Below, one piece after another: positions 24,680-33,253 of a stretch of 33,328 nucleotides of DNA. Location of the stretch: assembly GCA_031539345.1 (NCBI GenBank), contig JAVKMO010000020.1, positions 1 to 33,328 of the forward strand. The letters run 5' to 3'. Position 1 is the first letter of the stretch; each line of letters starts with the position of its first letter. The notes under the pieces were generated by a model that searched no databases, was not told the DNA's origin, and saw only the letters and a program-made list of their open reading frames with translations. The translations under genes and the position numbers were made by a program. The DNA comes from JAVKMO01 sp031539345. GTDB lineage: Bacteria > Bacteroidota > Bacteroidia > Chitinophagales > Chitinophagaceae.

Positions 24680-25633
24680 TTATACAACACCTTCTTTTAA
24701 AATATCGTGCAAATGAACAATTGCTTGATATTCTCGTTGTTGGTTGATGACTAAAAGTTGATTGATGTTTTTTTGATTCATCATTTCTAATCCCACACTT
24801 GCAAGTTCATTTTCCTGGATAATTTGTGGATGTTGATTCATCAAACTTGCGGCATTTTTATCCATGCTATATGCGTTTTCAAATGCACGTCGAATATCGC
24901 CATCTGTAATAATGCCTACAATCTTTTTCTCTTGATTCAATACCGCAACTGCACCCAATCTGCCTTTGCTAATTTCAACAATACTGTTTTTAAACGTTGC
25001 ATCATCAAATACAAAAGGGGCGTGATGAGAACGACAAATTTGTTTTATTGTAATGAGTTTTTTTCCCAATGCACCACCAGGATGAAAATTACCAAAATCA
25101 GTTGCCGTAAATTTTTTCAATTTCATCAAACACATAGCCAGTGCATCACCCATAACAAGCTGACAAGTTGTGCTTGATGTAGGAGCTAAATTATACTCTC
25201 CCGCTTCGTTTTCAATGCTCGTATTTAAAACGCAATCCGCTTGTTTTGCCAATGTAGAATCAACATTGCCTACCATACTAATTATTGTGTTTCCAAATGC
25301 TTTTAATCGAGGCAACAAGTACACCATTTCATTACTCTCTCCGCTTTTACTAATGAGTAATACAATGTCTTGTTGTTGAAGCAATCCTAAGTCTCCATGA
25401 ATGGCATCTGCCGCATGCAAAAAGGCTGCATGTGTGCCTGTTGAATTTAACGTAGCTACAATTTTTTTTCCAATAACAGCACTTTTGCCAATACCACAAA
25501 TGACTAACTTTCCTTTTGCATTCAAAATGATTTGTACGGCTTTTTCAAAATTCTTGTCCACGCTGTTAAGCATATTTTGTATGCTTTGAATTTCTGCGGC
25601 AATAATTTTTTTTCCATATTCAATAATGTCCAT
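24680..25633 (-). CDS. kdsD: Arabinose-5-phosphate isomerase, KpsF/GutQ family
   Basis: A 317-residue protein with a SIS sugar-isomerase domain (about 35-170; CGIGKSAVIGKKIVATLNS, HAADAIHGDLG, then SKSGES at 95-100) and two CBS domains (about 200-317; GIITDGDIRRAFEN near the middle). The family converts ribulose 5-phosphate to arabinose 5-phosphate, the first step to KDO for LPS core. Domain order and length match KdsD. It heads a compact minus-strand unit with the guanylyltransferase, so both supply sugars for envelope glycans. Members of the family differ in preferred sugar, so the exact substrate is inferred. Confidence 0.9.
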   Translation of the reverse strand: MDIIEYGKKIIAAEIQSIQNMLNSVDKNFEKAVQIILNAKGKLVICGIGKSAVIGKKIVATLNSTGTHAAFLHAADAIHGDLGLLQQQDIVLLISKSGESNEMVYLLPRLKAFGNTIISMVGNVDSTLAKQADCVLNTSIENEAGEYNLAPTSSTTCQLVMGDALAMCLMKLKKFTATDFGNFHPGGALGKKLITIKQICRSHHAPFVFDDATFKNSIVEISKGRLGAVAVLNQEKKIVGIITDGDIRRAFENAYSMDKNAASLMNQHPQIIQENELASVGLEMMNQKNINQLLVINQQREYQAIVHLHDILKEGVV

Positions 25634-25747
25634 AACAAATTGAGTAAATAAATGAAGATGGCAACGAATTTAAAATTCATTGTTCACTTTGGCGATTGAA
25701 ATATTTTTTATGTGCGTGAATTTTATATTGATGATTTAATTATTGTT

Positions 25748-26926
25748 TTAAGTTGTTATGCTTTGAATAGGATGAAGATTTTTTGCATGTTGTTTTTTAT
25801 AGAAGAAAAATAAAGTCGTATTCAATACCATCAAACAAATGAGATAACTATAAAGGCTATAAAAAAAACCCATTTGATCTACCAAATAGCCAATAAAAAT
25901 AGCAGGAATAGCAAACCCCAAATACCCCATTAAAATAAACCCTGACATACCACGTGCTTTATTTTGTCCAGACAATTTAGACACCGCTGTCATTCCTGTT
26001 TTATACATTAAGCCCCAAGATGCAATGCCAGTAACGCTTCCGCCAATAATACAATAAACAATTTGCTGTGTATAAAGACCCAACATTAACAAGAGAATAC
26101 CCAAAATGGGCAATATATAAGACGCATAAATACTCGTTTTTTCGCTTAATTTACTCATCGCATAAATGGAAATAAAGCCTGACATGAGGGTAATACTCAC
26201 AACGTTTCCAGTATGACCAATGAGATGCAAATGGGCAAGTTGTGTGGGCATAATGGCAATCGTAAAAGCGGTTGTTGACCAACAAGAAAAAATAGACAAA
26301 TTGTAAATCCAAACGCCTTGAGGAAAATAAGGAATGCGAATGATTTTTGTGTTGCCTATATATTTTAAATTAGGCAAAGACGCTGAATTGATAAGACTAA
26401 AACAAACAAATGCAATGGCAATTTTATAAGACAACGGCGACAAATCCATTTCGTTTTGTAATACCGCATAGCCCGTCAAAAAAGGTCCAATACCAAAACC
26501 AAGTGTACTTGCTGCTCCCACCCACGTGGCAATTATTTTTTCTTGATGAGCATGAACATAAATTTGATTTAAAAAAGCAGTTGCGGTGCTAATTGTAAAT
26601 GCAACGCCCATGCCAGCAAAAAAGCGAGTAAAAAAAAGTGTATCTAAAGTTGGGGAAAAAGTAATGAGCGTTTCTGAAATCAACACAAAAAACTGTGCCA
26701 ACAGTAATACATTGCGACGCCCCCAAATGTCTGACAAGCCACCTAAAAAAATTAAAACGGGAATCATTCCGCCAACATAAACAGCAAATGCAAGTGCTGT
26801 AACACCGGTTCCTCGTGAAGCGTGAAGGGCATAAATTCTAAATAAAGGCACTTCTAAATTTGCACTCAGCGTTACGGCAAAGACAGTAAACAAAGTCGCA
26901 AAAATGTAGTAGTTATTTTTTGTCAT
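25748..26926 (-). CDS. MFS transporter
   Basis: A 392-residue major facilitator superfamily protein with twelve predicted hydrophobic segments. Motif A is present between segments 2 and 3: GGLSDIWGRR at 62-71. The N-terminal half resembles drug/metabolite exporters (YVGGMIPVLIFLGG, FFARFFAGMGVAF-like region), but substrate cannot be told. It is divergent from the cytochrome c gene and ends 114 bp before kdsD; no clear terminator was seen in that gap, which contains a GAATTTAAAATTC palindrome (25666-25678). Confidence 0.85.
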   Translation of the reverse strand: MTKNNYYIFATLFTVFAVTLSANLEVPLFRIYALHASRGTGVTALAFAVYVGGMIPVLIFLGGLSDIWGRRNVLLLAQFFVLISETLITFSPTLDTLFFTRFFAGMGVAFTISTATAFLNQIYVHAHQEKIIATWVGAASTLGFGIGPFLTGYAVLQNEMDLSPLSYKIAIAFVCFSLINSASLPNLKYIGNTKIIRIPYFPQGVWIYNLSIFSCWSTTAFTIAIMPTQLAHLHLIGHTGNVVSITLMSGFISIYAMSKLSEKTSIYASYILPILGILLLMLGLYTQQIVYCIIGGSVTGIASWGLMYKTGMTAVSKLSGQNKARGMSGFILMGYLGFAIPAIFIGYLVDQMGFFYSLYSYLICLMVLNTTLFFFYKKQHAKNLHPIQSITT

Positions 26927-27063
26927 AAATAAAAAAGTGAACGTGTTGTTTGCAGAAAATTCAACAAGAATAAAGATATCATATCGTAAACCTATTTTTA
27001 TATAAAAAAATATATTGGCAACACTTTATTTATTCTTGAATTGGCTTTGGAAATTTGTTATTT

Positions 27064-27414
27064 ATGTTTTATCAAAAATTATTTTCAACTATCGTATTAA
27101 GTTTATGCTGTTTGGTTGTTACTGCTCAAAAAGCAAGCGTTGAAGAAGGAAAAAAATTATACAAAAGTAAGTGTACATCTTGTCATGCAATGGATAAAAA
27201 ACTCGTTGGTCCGCCATTAAAAGGAACTGCCCAAAAGTATGACTTGGCTTGGTTTACAAAATGGGTTCGTTCTTCTTCGGCATTGATTAAATCGGGTGAC
27301 AAAAAAGCAGTTGCACTATTTAATGCGAATAAGAAAATTCCGATGACAGACAACAAAGATTTGTCATCAACACAAATTCAAAGTATTTATTTATTTCTTC
27401 AAAATCCGAATTAA
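27064..27414 (+). CDS. Exported c-type cytochrome (class I)
   Basis: A 116-residue protein with a signal peptide (hydrophobic residues 7-20, cleavage expected after VTAQ or TA). It has one heme-binding CTSCH (Cys37, Cys40, His41) and a distal Met94 in KIPMTDNKDL, which would be the sixth heme ligand. The VGPPLKG loop is typical of small monoheme cytochromes. The ATG at 27064 is preferred over an upstream in-frame TTG at 27055. It likely acts as a soluble periplasmic electron carrier. The serine hydrolase gene begins three bases after its stop codon, and an MFS gene is divergent. Confidence 0.92.
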   Translation: MFYQKLFSTIVLSLCCLVVTAQKASVEEGKKLYKSKCTSCHAMDKKLVGPPLKGTAQKYDLAWFTKWVRSSSALIKSGDKKAVALFNANKKIPMTDNKDLSSTQIQSIYLFLQNPN

Positions 27415-27417
27415 AGA

Positions 27418-28656
27418 ATGAAGTTTTGTGTGAGTAAACATCTTCGTTTAGCAACGGTGAGTGTTTTTATATTTCTTTTGTTTTGTTCTTTTGTAAGACC
27501 GTCACGCAAAATTCGTCATCGTCGCCATACCGCATTAAGCGAAACTGTACACAATAAATTTATTGACAAAACTTATACGTTCAACAATTATTTTTTAAAA
27601 AATGCAAGTAATGATATTGTTCTTGCAGAAGAAGATGATGCTTATTTCAAACCCTATCAAACTATAGTTGATAGCTTTTTTAATCGCTTATTACCTAGCC
27701 ATAAATTTAATGGTGCAATAGTAATTGCCAAGCAAGGTCAAATTATTTATGAACGCTATTCGGGTTGGCAAGATAGAGAAAGGGATATTCCTGTCAATAG
27801 CAAAACGAGTTTTCATATTGCATCTGTTTCAAAAACATTTACCGCAATGGTTATTCTGAAATTAGATGAACAAAAAAAACTAAACATTGATGCCTCCGTT
27901 CAAACTTACTTGGAAGACTTTCCTTATGAAGATGTATCCGTTAGAGATTTACTTAATCATCGCAGCGGGCTGAATACGTATGACCATTTTATGGATTTAT
28001 ACTGGCATAATAAAAAAGAACCTGCAAACAATATAGACGTTCTAACCAATATTGCTGTTTACAAAAAAACCAAACTTTTTCGTGCTGATAAACGTTTTTT
28101 ATATTCCAATACAAACTATGCCTTGCTTGCAAGTATTATTGAAAAAATAACAGGCACTCGCTTTGTTGATTATATGAAGCAATTTGTTTTTAGTCCTTTA
28201 CAAATGACCGACACGTATATTTATTCTCTTGCAGACAGCAACACTTGTACGCCATCTTATGACAACAGAGGACGAAAAGAACGCTTTCAATATTTAGATT
28301 TAATTTATGGTGATAAAAACATTTATACAACAGCAAGAGATTTATTGCGTTGGGATTTAGCACTATACAATCCAGAATTTTTCAGTCGAGAAGTATTGCG
28401 AAAAGCCTATCAACCATATAGTTTAGAGCGAAAAAGTGCCGACAATTATGGCTTAGGTTGGCGTATCAAATATTTTCCAACGTTAGACCGATTTATCCCT
28501 TATCACTATGGTTGGTGGCATGGTAATAGGTCAATGTTTATTCGAGATATTGATAAAAAATTAAGCGTCATTATTCTATCCAATCAACTCAATAAAAATA
28601 TGTATCAAAGTTTAGAATTGGTGAATTTGTTAGGAAAATTAGACGAAAAGCAATAA
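27418..28656 (+). CDS. Exported serine hydrolase, class C beta-lactamase fold
   Basis: A 412-residue protein with an N-terminal hydrophobic segment (residues 12-26; signal or anchor), then a basic, disordered-looking stretch to about 80. The catalytic domain has SVSK with Ser136 and Lys139, YSN at 229-231 and a WHG at 367-369 in place of the usual HxG/KTG motif. This is the PBP4*/EstB-like group: D-aminopeptidases, carboxypeptidases or esterases. Substrate is not readable. It follows the cytochrome c gene by 3 bp. The window holds a second such domain in the GH3 fusion at 12945-15881, whose motif is HTG. Confidence 0.88.
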   Translation: MKFCVSKHLRLATVSVFIFLLFCSFVRPSRKIRHRRHTALSETVHNKFIDKTYTFNNYFLKNASNDIVLAEEDDAYFKPYQTIVDSFFNRLLPSHKFNGAIVIAKQGQIIYERYSGWQDRERDIPVNSKTSFHIASVSKTFTAMVILKLDEQKKLNIDASVQTYLEDFPYEDVSVRDLLNHRSGLNTYDHFMDLYWHNKKEPANNIDVLTNIAVYKKTKLFRADKRFLYSNTNYALLASIIEKITGTRFVDYMKQFVFSPLQMTDTYIYSLADSNTCTPSYDNRGRKERFQYLDLIYGDKNIYTTARDLLRWDLALYNPEFFSREVLRKAYQPYSLERKSADNYGLGWRIKYFPTLDRFIPYHYGWWHGNRSMFIRDIDKKLSVIILSNQLNKNMYQSLELVNLLGKLDEKQ

Positions 28657-28757
28657 ATATAAGAACCGCCAAATTGCAAGGAAATAAGCATAAAAATCAA
28701 AATCCTTTCTTGCACAATCTGACGAATTAAAACGCAGTTTTATCATAAAAAAACAAC

Positions 28758-29549
28758 ATGAATACACAAAAAATATACCAAGTTGATGCCTTTACAACAG
28801 AACTGTTTGGAGGCAATCCTGCTGCTGTTTGCCCACTTAAAGAATGGCTAAGGGATGGCTTATTGCAACAAATTGCAATGGAAAATAATTTATCAGAAAC
28901 TGTTTTTTATGTTAAAGAAAATGACCGTTACATCATTCGATGGTTTACACCAACAATTGAAATTGACCTTTGCGGACACGCCACATTGGCGGCGGCATTT
29001 GTATTGTTTTATCATGAAAATCATAGCAGTAACGTCATTCATTTTTATTCTCCGAAAAGTGGTGAACTTATTGTACGCAAAGACAACAATTTAATAACGC
29101 TGAATTTTCCTGCAAATACGATTGAATCAATACCATTAACCCAAAACATTCTTTCTTGTTTTGACATTGCACCACAAAGTGTTTTTAAAAGCAAAACATT
29201 TTATATGTGTGTTTTTAACAACGAAAAAGAAATCAAAAATATCAACCCCGAATTCAATCACATTAAAAATCTAAAAGCCAACGGCATACTCATTACAGCT
29301 CAAGGTGATGACGTGGACTTTGTATCTCGTTTTTTTGCACCGCAAATTGGTGTTGATGAAGACCCAGTAACAGGCTCAACTCATACGATTTTAATTCCCT
29401 ATTGGGCACAACGCTTAGAGAAAAAAAACCTCAAAGCAATACAGCTTTCACAACGCAAAGGGGTTTTACAATGCTCTCATTTAAACGATCGAGTTGAAAT
29501 GAGTGGACACGGGAAATTGTATTTAATCGGCAACCTTTTTTTAGCATAG
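28758..29549 (+). CDS. PhzF-family isomerase/epimerase-like protein
   Basis: A 263-residue PhzF-like protein with the diaminopimelate-epimerase fold. Motifs are DAFT...LFGGNPAAVC near the start, Glu47 in NNLSETVF (the general-acid/base position of PhzF), DLCGHATLAA, and DPVTGSTH in the second half. PhzF itself isomerises a phenazine precursor, but most family members act on unknown substrates, so this one should not be called phenazine biosynthesis. It is 15 bp ahead of nadV on the same strand, suggesting co-expression. Confidence 0.88.
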   Translation: MNTQKIYQVDAFTTELFGGNPAAVCPLKEWLRDGLLQQIAMENNLSETVFYVKENDRYIIRWFTPTIEIDLCGHATLAAAFVLFYHENHSSNVIHFYSPKSGELIVRKDNNLITLNFPANTIESIPLTQNILSCFDIAPQSVFKSKTFYMCVFNNEKEIKNINPEFNHIKNLKANGILITAQGDDVDFVSRFFAPQIGVDEDPVTGSTHTILIPYWAQRLEKKNLKAIQLSQRKGVLQCSHLNDRVEMSGHGKLYLIGNLFLA

Positions 29550-29564
29550 AATAATCCTACACGA

Positions 29565-31028
29565 ATGACTGACTACAAAAAAAATCCCCTCTTGGCAACA
29601 GACGTTTATAAAATGGGACACATGGAACAGTATGCTCCCCATTGTACGAAAGTCTATTCTTACTTAATGGCTCGCAACAGCGATTTTTTTGACCATACTG
29701 TTTTTTTTGGATTGCAATATTATCTCAAAGAATATTTTTCAATTCCTTTAACCCCAGAAATGGGTGAAGAATTTTTGACTTATAGAAAAATCATTCTCGG
29801 CTATAATTCACCAAATGTAGAACTACAAATCAGAAGTTTATGTGAGTTAGGTTATTTTCCTTTAGAAATAAAAACAATTGAAGAAGGAACAATTATTCCT
29901 ACAAAAAACGTTTTACTCACCATCACAAATACACAAGCTGAATTTTATTGGGTTGTTGGGTTTGTAGAAAGTTTACTTCTCAAAATTTGGTATCCAATTA
30001 CCGTGGCAACGTGCTGCTATAATTATCGAAAAGTGATTGAAAAATATTTTTCCATCACCTGCACACAACAAGACGCAGACATCAAAGATTTTATGGTTCA
30101 CGACTTTGGTTACAGAGGCGACAAAAGTGAAGACGCAGCAGCAATCAGCGGAGCCGCACATTTAACAGTTTTTTTGGGTAGCGACACAGTTGTTGCTTTG
30201 CCATTTTTACAAAAATATTACCATGCCAAATTAAATGAAATCAATATGCTATCTGTTCCTGCAAGCGAACATAGCGTGATGAGTTCTTTTGGGCAACATA
30301 ATGAAATTGAAGCCTTCAAGCACATGCTCAATTTGTATCCAAAAGGCATTGTTAGTATCGTGTCAGACACGTATGATATTTTTAAAGTGTTATCAGAGTT
30401 TGCGTTAAAACTTAAGCCTCAAATTTTAGCCAGAGAAGGCAAAACTGTTTTTAGACCAGATAGTGGAAATCCGGAATACGTTATTTGCGGAAATCCCCAC
30501 GCACCAGTTGATTCAAGAGAATACAAAGGTGCTTTACGATTATTAGAAGAAGTTTTTGGTAGCACAACAAATGACAAAGGCTACAAAGTTTTGCATGAAA
30601 AAGTAGGCTTAATTTATGGAGATGCAATGTATCTTCAGCGATATGAAAACATTTTAGCTACAATGAAAAAAATGGGCTTTGCTGCTTCTAATCTGGTCAT
30701 TGGTGTAGGCAGATATTTAAGAGACTTCAATCGCGACACGTTAGGGTTTGCTCTGAAAGCCACCTATATTGAAATCAATGGAGAACCTCGTTTAATAGAC
30801 AAATCTCCGATTACAGATAAAAATAAAAAATCGCACAAAGGCTTATTGTGTTTAGAAAACAAGAATGATAATTGGGTTACTACAGAGTGTTGTTCACAAC
30901 AGCAAGAGCTAAGTGGCTTATTAAAAACAGTTTGGAAAAACGGAAAACTATTACAAGAACACAGTATTCAAACAATCAGAGAAAGAATTAAAACACATCT
31001 CACCTCAACTACAGTAAAAGAAAAATAG
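29565..31028 (+). CDS. nadV: Nicotinamide phosphoribosyltransferase (NAMPT type)
   Basis: A 487-residue enzyme that makes nicotinamide mononucleotide from nicotinamide and PRPP in NAD salvage, close in length to eukaryotic NAMPT. Marks are ATDVYKMGH at 11-19, VHDFGYRG with Asp180 and Arg184, VPASEHS with His236 at the place of the phosphorylated histidine of NAMPT, and FRPDSGNP with Arg297 and Asp299. It follows the PhzF-like gene by 15 bp and ends two bases before the convergent hypothetical gene. Nicotinate-specific enzymes (pncB) have different motifs, so nicotinamide is the expected substrate. Confidence 0.93.
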   Translation: MTDYKKNPLLATDVYKMGHMEQYAPHCTKVYSYLMARNSDFFDHTVFFGLQYYLKEYFSIPLTPEMGEEFLTYRKIILGYNSPNVELQIRSLCELGYFPLEIKTIEEGTIIPTKNVLLTITNTQAEFYWVVGFVESLLLKIWYPITVATCCYNYRKVIEKYFSITCTQQDADIKDFMVHDFGYRGDKSEDAAAISGAAHLTVFLGSDTVVALPFLQKYYHAKLNEINMLSVPASEHSVMSSFGQHNEIEAFKHMLNLYPKGIVSIVSDTYDIFKVLSEFALKLKPQILAREGKTVFRPDSGNPEYVICGNPHAPVDSREYKGALRLLEEVFGSTTNDKGYKVLHEKVGLIYGDAMYLQRYENILATMKKMGFAASNLVIGVGRYLRDFNRDTLGFALKATYIEINGEPRLIDKSPITDKNKKSHKGLLCLENKNDNWVTTECCSQQQELSGLLKTVWKNGKLLQEHSIQTIRERIKTHLTSTTVKEK

Positions 31029-31030
31029 TT

Positions 31031-32173
31031 CTAAGACGCGAAAGAATACGAAAATATCTTCTTTTCAACCACTTCTTCTTTTCCGTTAGATAAGATTTCT
31101 TCCATCAAAAACCCTTGTGAATCTCGTTTATATACTTTAATGTAGTCTTGAACATTTTTTTTTATTCCATCTTCTTTAATCAACTCATTTTTTTTATTGT
31201 ATCCAAAAGACGTTTGAGATAAAACGGCTTTGTTTTTATCCAAAACCACAACTTGTACAGGAAGACCTGTTGAATTATCAAGAGTTATCTGAACTTGTTC
31301 TATAATTTTCCCATTACCACCAATGATTGTTTTTTCAACTGGGATAGTCAAAAACTTTTCATCATACAAAATTTGTGTTTTTTCAACTTCTCTATCATTC
31401 ATTCCATAAATAATAATATCGGTTAGCATTTCATTTTTATCATAAAATTCTTCTTTTTGCATTTCCAATGCCTTTCCTAAATAGATTTTCTCCTTTAATT
31501 TATTTTTTTTATACACATATTTAATTTGCTCTAAAATCAATTTTTCACTTGTATTTGCATACACTGTTTCTTTTTTTAGTTTTTTATCTGGAAAATAACT
31601 CAATTGTTTCTGTTTAATTTGTTGTCCAAATTGGTTTTTATATATCTCTTGAATACATAAATTCAAGAAATCGTAAGAATAATCAATTTGTTTTATTGCA
31701 ACCCCGTCAACTCTAATTTTTGTATTGATGAGATTTTTATTTTTATTGTATGTATTTTCTTCTTCTACTGATAAAATTCCGTTTTTGTAAAGAAACTTTT
31801 GAGCAATTTGTCCGTCTTTTGTATATTGATTTTCTTCAATCAGTATCGTTTTTCCATCCATCGTTTGACGAATTGAAGCTATTAATTCTTTGTTGTTGAT
31901 AATATGAAATACAGTATCTATTCTATAAGAAAATTCAATTTGTTTATTTTTTCTTAATTTGTAATAAGCGGTAGAAACAGTTTTTCTTGTCGGTTTAAGG
32001 GGAACATCAATGATTTCATCGCCACTTTTTTTTTCAATCACTTGCTTAAGAATAGGCATAGGTAGAGTCAAACTCATTCCCAATAAATAAGGCGTACCAG
32101 CATAAATAGTTGGAATCTGATATGCAATAAAAAAAATAAAAAAGGCAAGAGAAAATTTGGTCACTGCGGTCAT
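31031..32173 (-). CDS. Exported YD-like repeat protein, unknown function
   Basis: A 380-residue protein with a signal peptide (residues 1-25, ending YA). A Pro/Lys-rich stretch of about 45 residues follows. The rest (about 110-360) is an array of short beta-hairpin-like units spaced roughly 30-35 residues apart, such as YKNGILSVEEENTYNKNKNL, YFPDKKLKKETVYAN and YDKNEMLTDIIIYG: each has an aromatic residue, a K/D-N turn and a Leu. This looks like a divergent YD/MORN-type repeat, with no fold I can name. It may be surface or periplasmic. It is convergent with nadV (2-bp gap) and starts soon after the cysK terminator. Confidence 0.68.
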   Translation of the reverse strand: MTAVTKFSLAFFIFFIAYQIPTIYAGTPYLLGMSLTLPMPILKQVIEKKSGDEIIDVPLKPTRKTVSTAYYKLRKNKQIEFSYRIDTVFHIINNKELIASIRQTMDGKTILIEENQYTKDGQIAQKFLYKNGILSVEEENTYNKNKNLINTKIRVDGVAIKQIDYSYDFLNLCIQEIYKNQFGQQIKQKQLSYFPDKKLKKETVYANTSEKLILEQIKYVYKKNKLKEKIYLGKALEMQKEEFYDKNEMLTDIIIYGMNDREVEKTQILYDEKFLTIPVEKTIIGGNGKIIEQVQITLDNSTGLPVQVVVLDKNKAVLSQTSFGYNKKNELIKEDGIKKNVQDYIKVYKRDSQGFLMEEILSNGKEEVVEKKIFSYSFAS

Positions 32174-32182
32174 TAATAATAA

Positions 32183-32224
32183 GTAAAAAATAAAATAAAA
32201 TAACGTTTTTATAATTGAAACGTT
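32183..32224 (-). terminator. Terminator after cysK
   Basis: Minus strand: AACGTTT, a 9-nt loop, AAACGTT, then a T-rich run (ATTTTATTTTATTTTTTAC). The perfect 7-bp stem begins about 33 nt past the cysK stop. The YD-like gene starts only about 10 nt beyond the T-run. Confidence 0.6.
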
Positions 32225-32256
32225 TTACTCCAGCCAGCAATGCTCTCAAAAAAAAC

Positions 32257-33171
32257 CTATACAAATAAACCCTCTATAGACAAATAACGTTCGCCAGTAT
32301 CATAACAGAAAGTCAATATTTTTGCCCCTTGAGGAATGTCTTTTAATTTTTTATGCACAGCCGCCAAAGAAGCTCCAGAGGATACCCCCATAAAAATACC
32401 TTCTTCTTTTGCCGCCCTTCTTGTAAAATCAAAGGCTTCATCTTTACCCACTTGAATAATGCCGTCTAAAATTGCTGTATTCAAATTTTTCGGAACAAAA
32501 CCTGCACCAATGCCTTGTAATGGATGTGGAGATGGACTTCCGCCACTTAATACAGGTGATAATTCAGGCTCTACTGCAAACACTTTTAAATTGGGATATT
32601 TTTGTTTGACAATTTCTGCAACACCAGTAATATGACCTCCTGTGCCAACGCCAGTAATTAAATAATCAAAGCCATTCGGAAAATCAGCAAGGATTTCTAA
32701 GGCGGTCGTTTTTCTATGAATTTCTGGATTTGCACCGTTTTCAAATTGTTGTGGTATCCAAGCATTTTGATTTTCTGCAAGCAATTCTTGTGCTTTTTCA
32801 ATTGCTCCTTTCATGCCTTTTTCACGAGGGGTCAAAACCAATTCTGCACCGTACAAAGCCATCAATCTGCGTCTTTCAATCGACATAGATTCTGGCATAG
32901 TCAAAATCAATCGGTATTTTTTTGCTGCACAAACCATCGCTAAACCAACGCCTGTATTTCCAGATGTTGGCTCAATAATAACAGTATCTTTTTTTAAAAT
33001 GCCTTTTTTTTCTGCATCTTCAATCATGGCTAAAGCAATTCTATCTTTAATACTTCCCCCTGGATTCGCACGTTCTAATTTTACAAAAACATCGTGGTCT
33101 TTGCCAAAAAGTTGGTTCATTTTTACAATTGGCGTTTGTCCAATTGTATTTAAAATGCTATTGTAAATCAT
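32257..33171 (-). CDS. cysK: Cysteine synthase A
   Basis: A 304-residue PLP enzyme that makes cysteine from O-acetylserine and sulfide. The ATG at 33171 (MIYNSILNTIGQTPIVKM) is preferred over an upstream in-frame ATG at 33207. PLP is bound at Lys42 in GGSIKDR, and SGNTG at 70-74 is the phosphate/substrate loop. GTGGHITG and the MPESMSIERRRLM block complete the family pattern. It is monocistronic, with a terminator downstream and a divergent partial gene upstream. Confidence 0.94.
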   Translation of the reverse strand: MIYNSILNTIGQTPIVKMNQLFGKDHDVFVKLERANPGGSIKDRIALAMIEDAEKKGILKKDTVIIEPTSGNTGVGLAMVCAAKKYRLILTMPESMSIERRRLMALYGAELVLTPREKGMKGAIEKAQELLAENQNAWIPQQFENGANPEIHRKTTALEILADFPNGFDYLITGVGTGGHITGVAEIVKQKYPNLKVFAVEPELSPVLSGGSPSPHPLQGIGAGFVPKNLNTAILDGIIQVGKDEAFDFTRRAAKEEGIFMGVSSGASLAAVHKKLKDIPQGAKILTFCYDTGERYLSIEGLFV

Positions 33172-33229
33172 GTGGAATTTGAATTTTAATAGTAGAATTC
33201 TTTGCAAAACCTATTGTAAAGAAATAAAA

Positions 33230-33237
33230 TAATTTTG
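33230..33237 (+). promoter_or_regulatory. Candidate -7 element for the right-edge ORF
   Basis: TAATTTTG is an exact TAnnTTTG match, ending 16 bp before an ATG at 33254. The nearest TTG/TTTG upstream is at 25 or 13 nt rather than 19-21, so only the -7 part is supported. Confidence 0.35.
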
Positions 33238-33253
33238 TAAGAAAAAATATTGT

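Noticed and set aside
24824..25177. 117-codon plus-strand ORF
   Set aside because: It is antisense to kdsD, and the amino-acid composition is typical of a shadow frame.
28676..28713. Imperfect hairpin between the serine hydrolase and phzF-like genes
   Set aside because: The arms pair with one bulge around a 21-nt loop and no T-run follows; termination is not supported.
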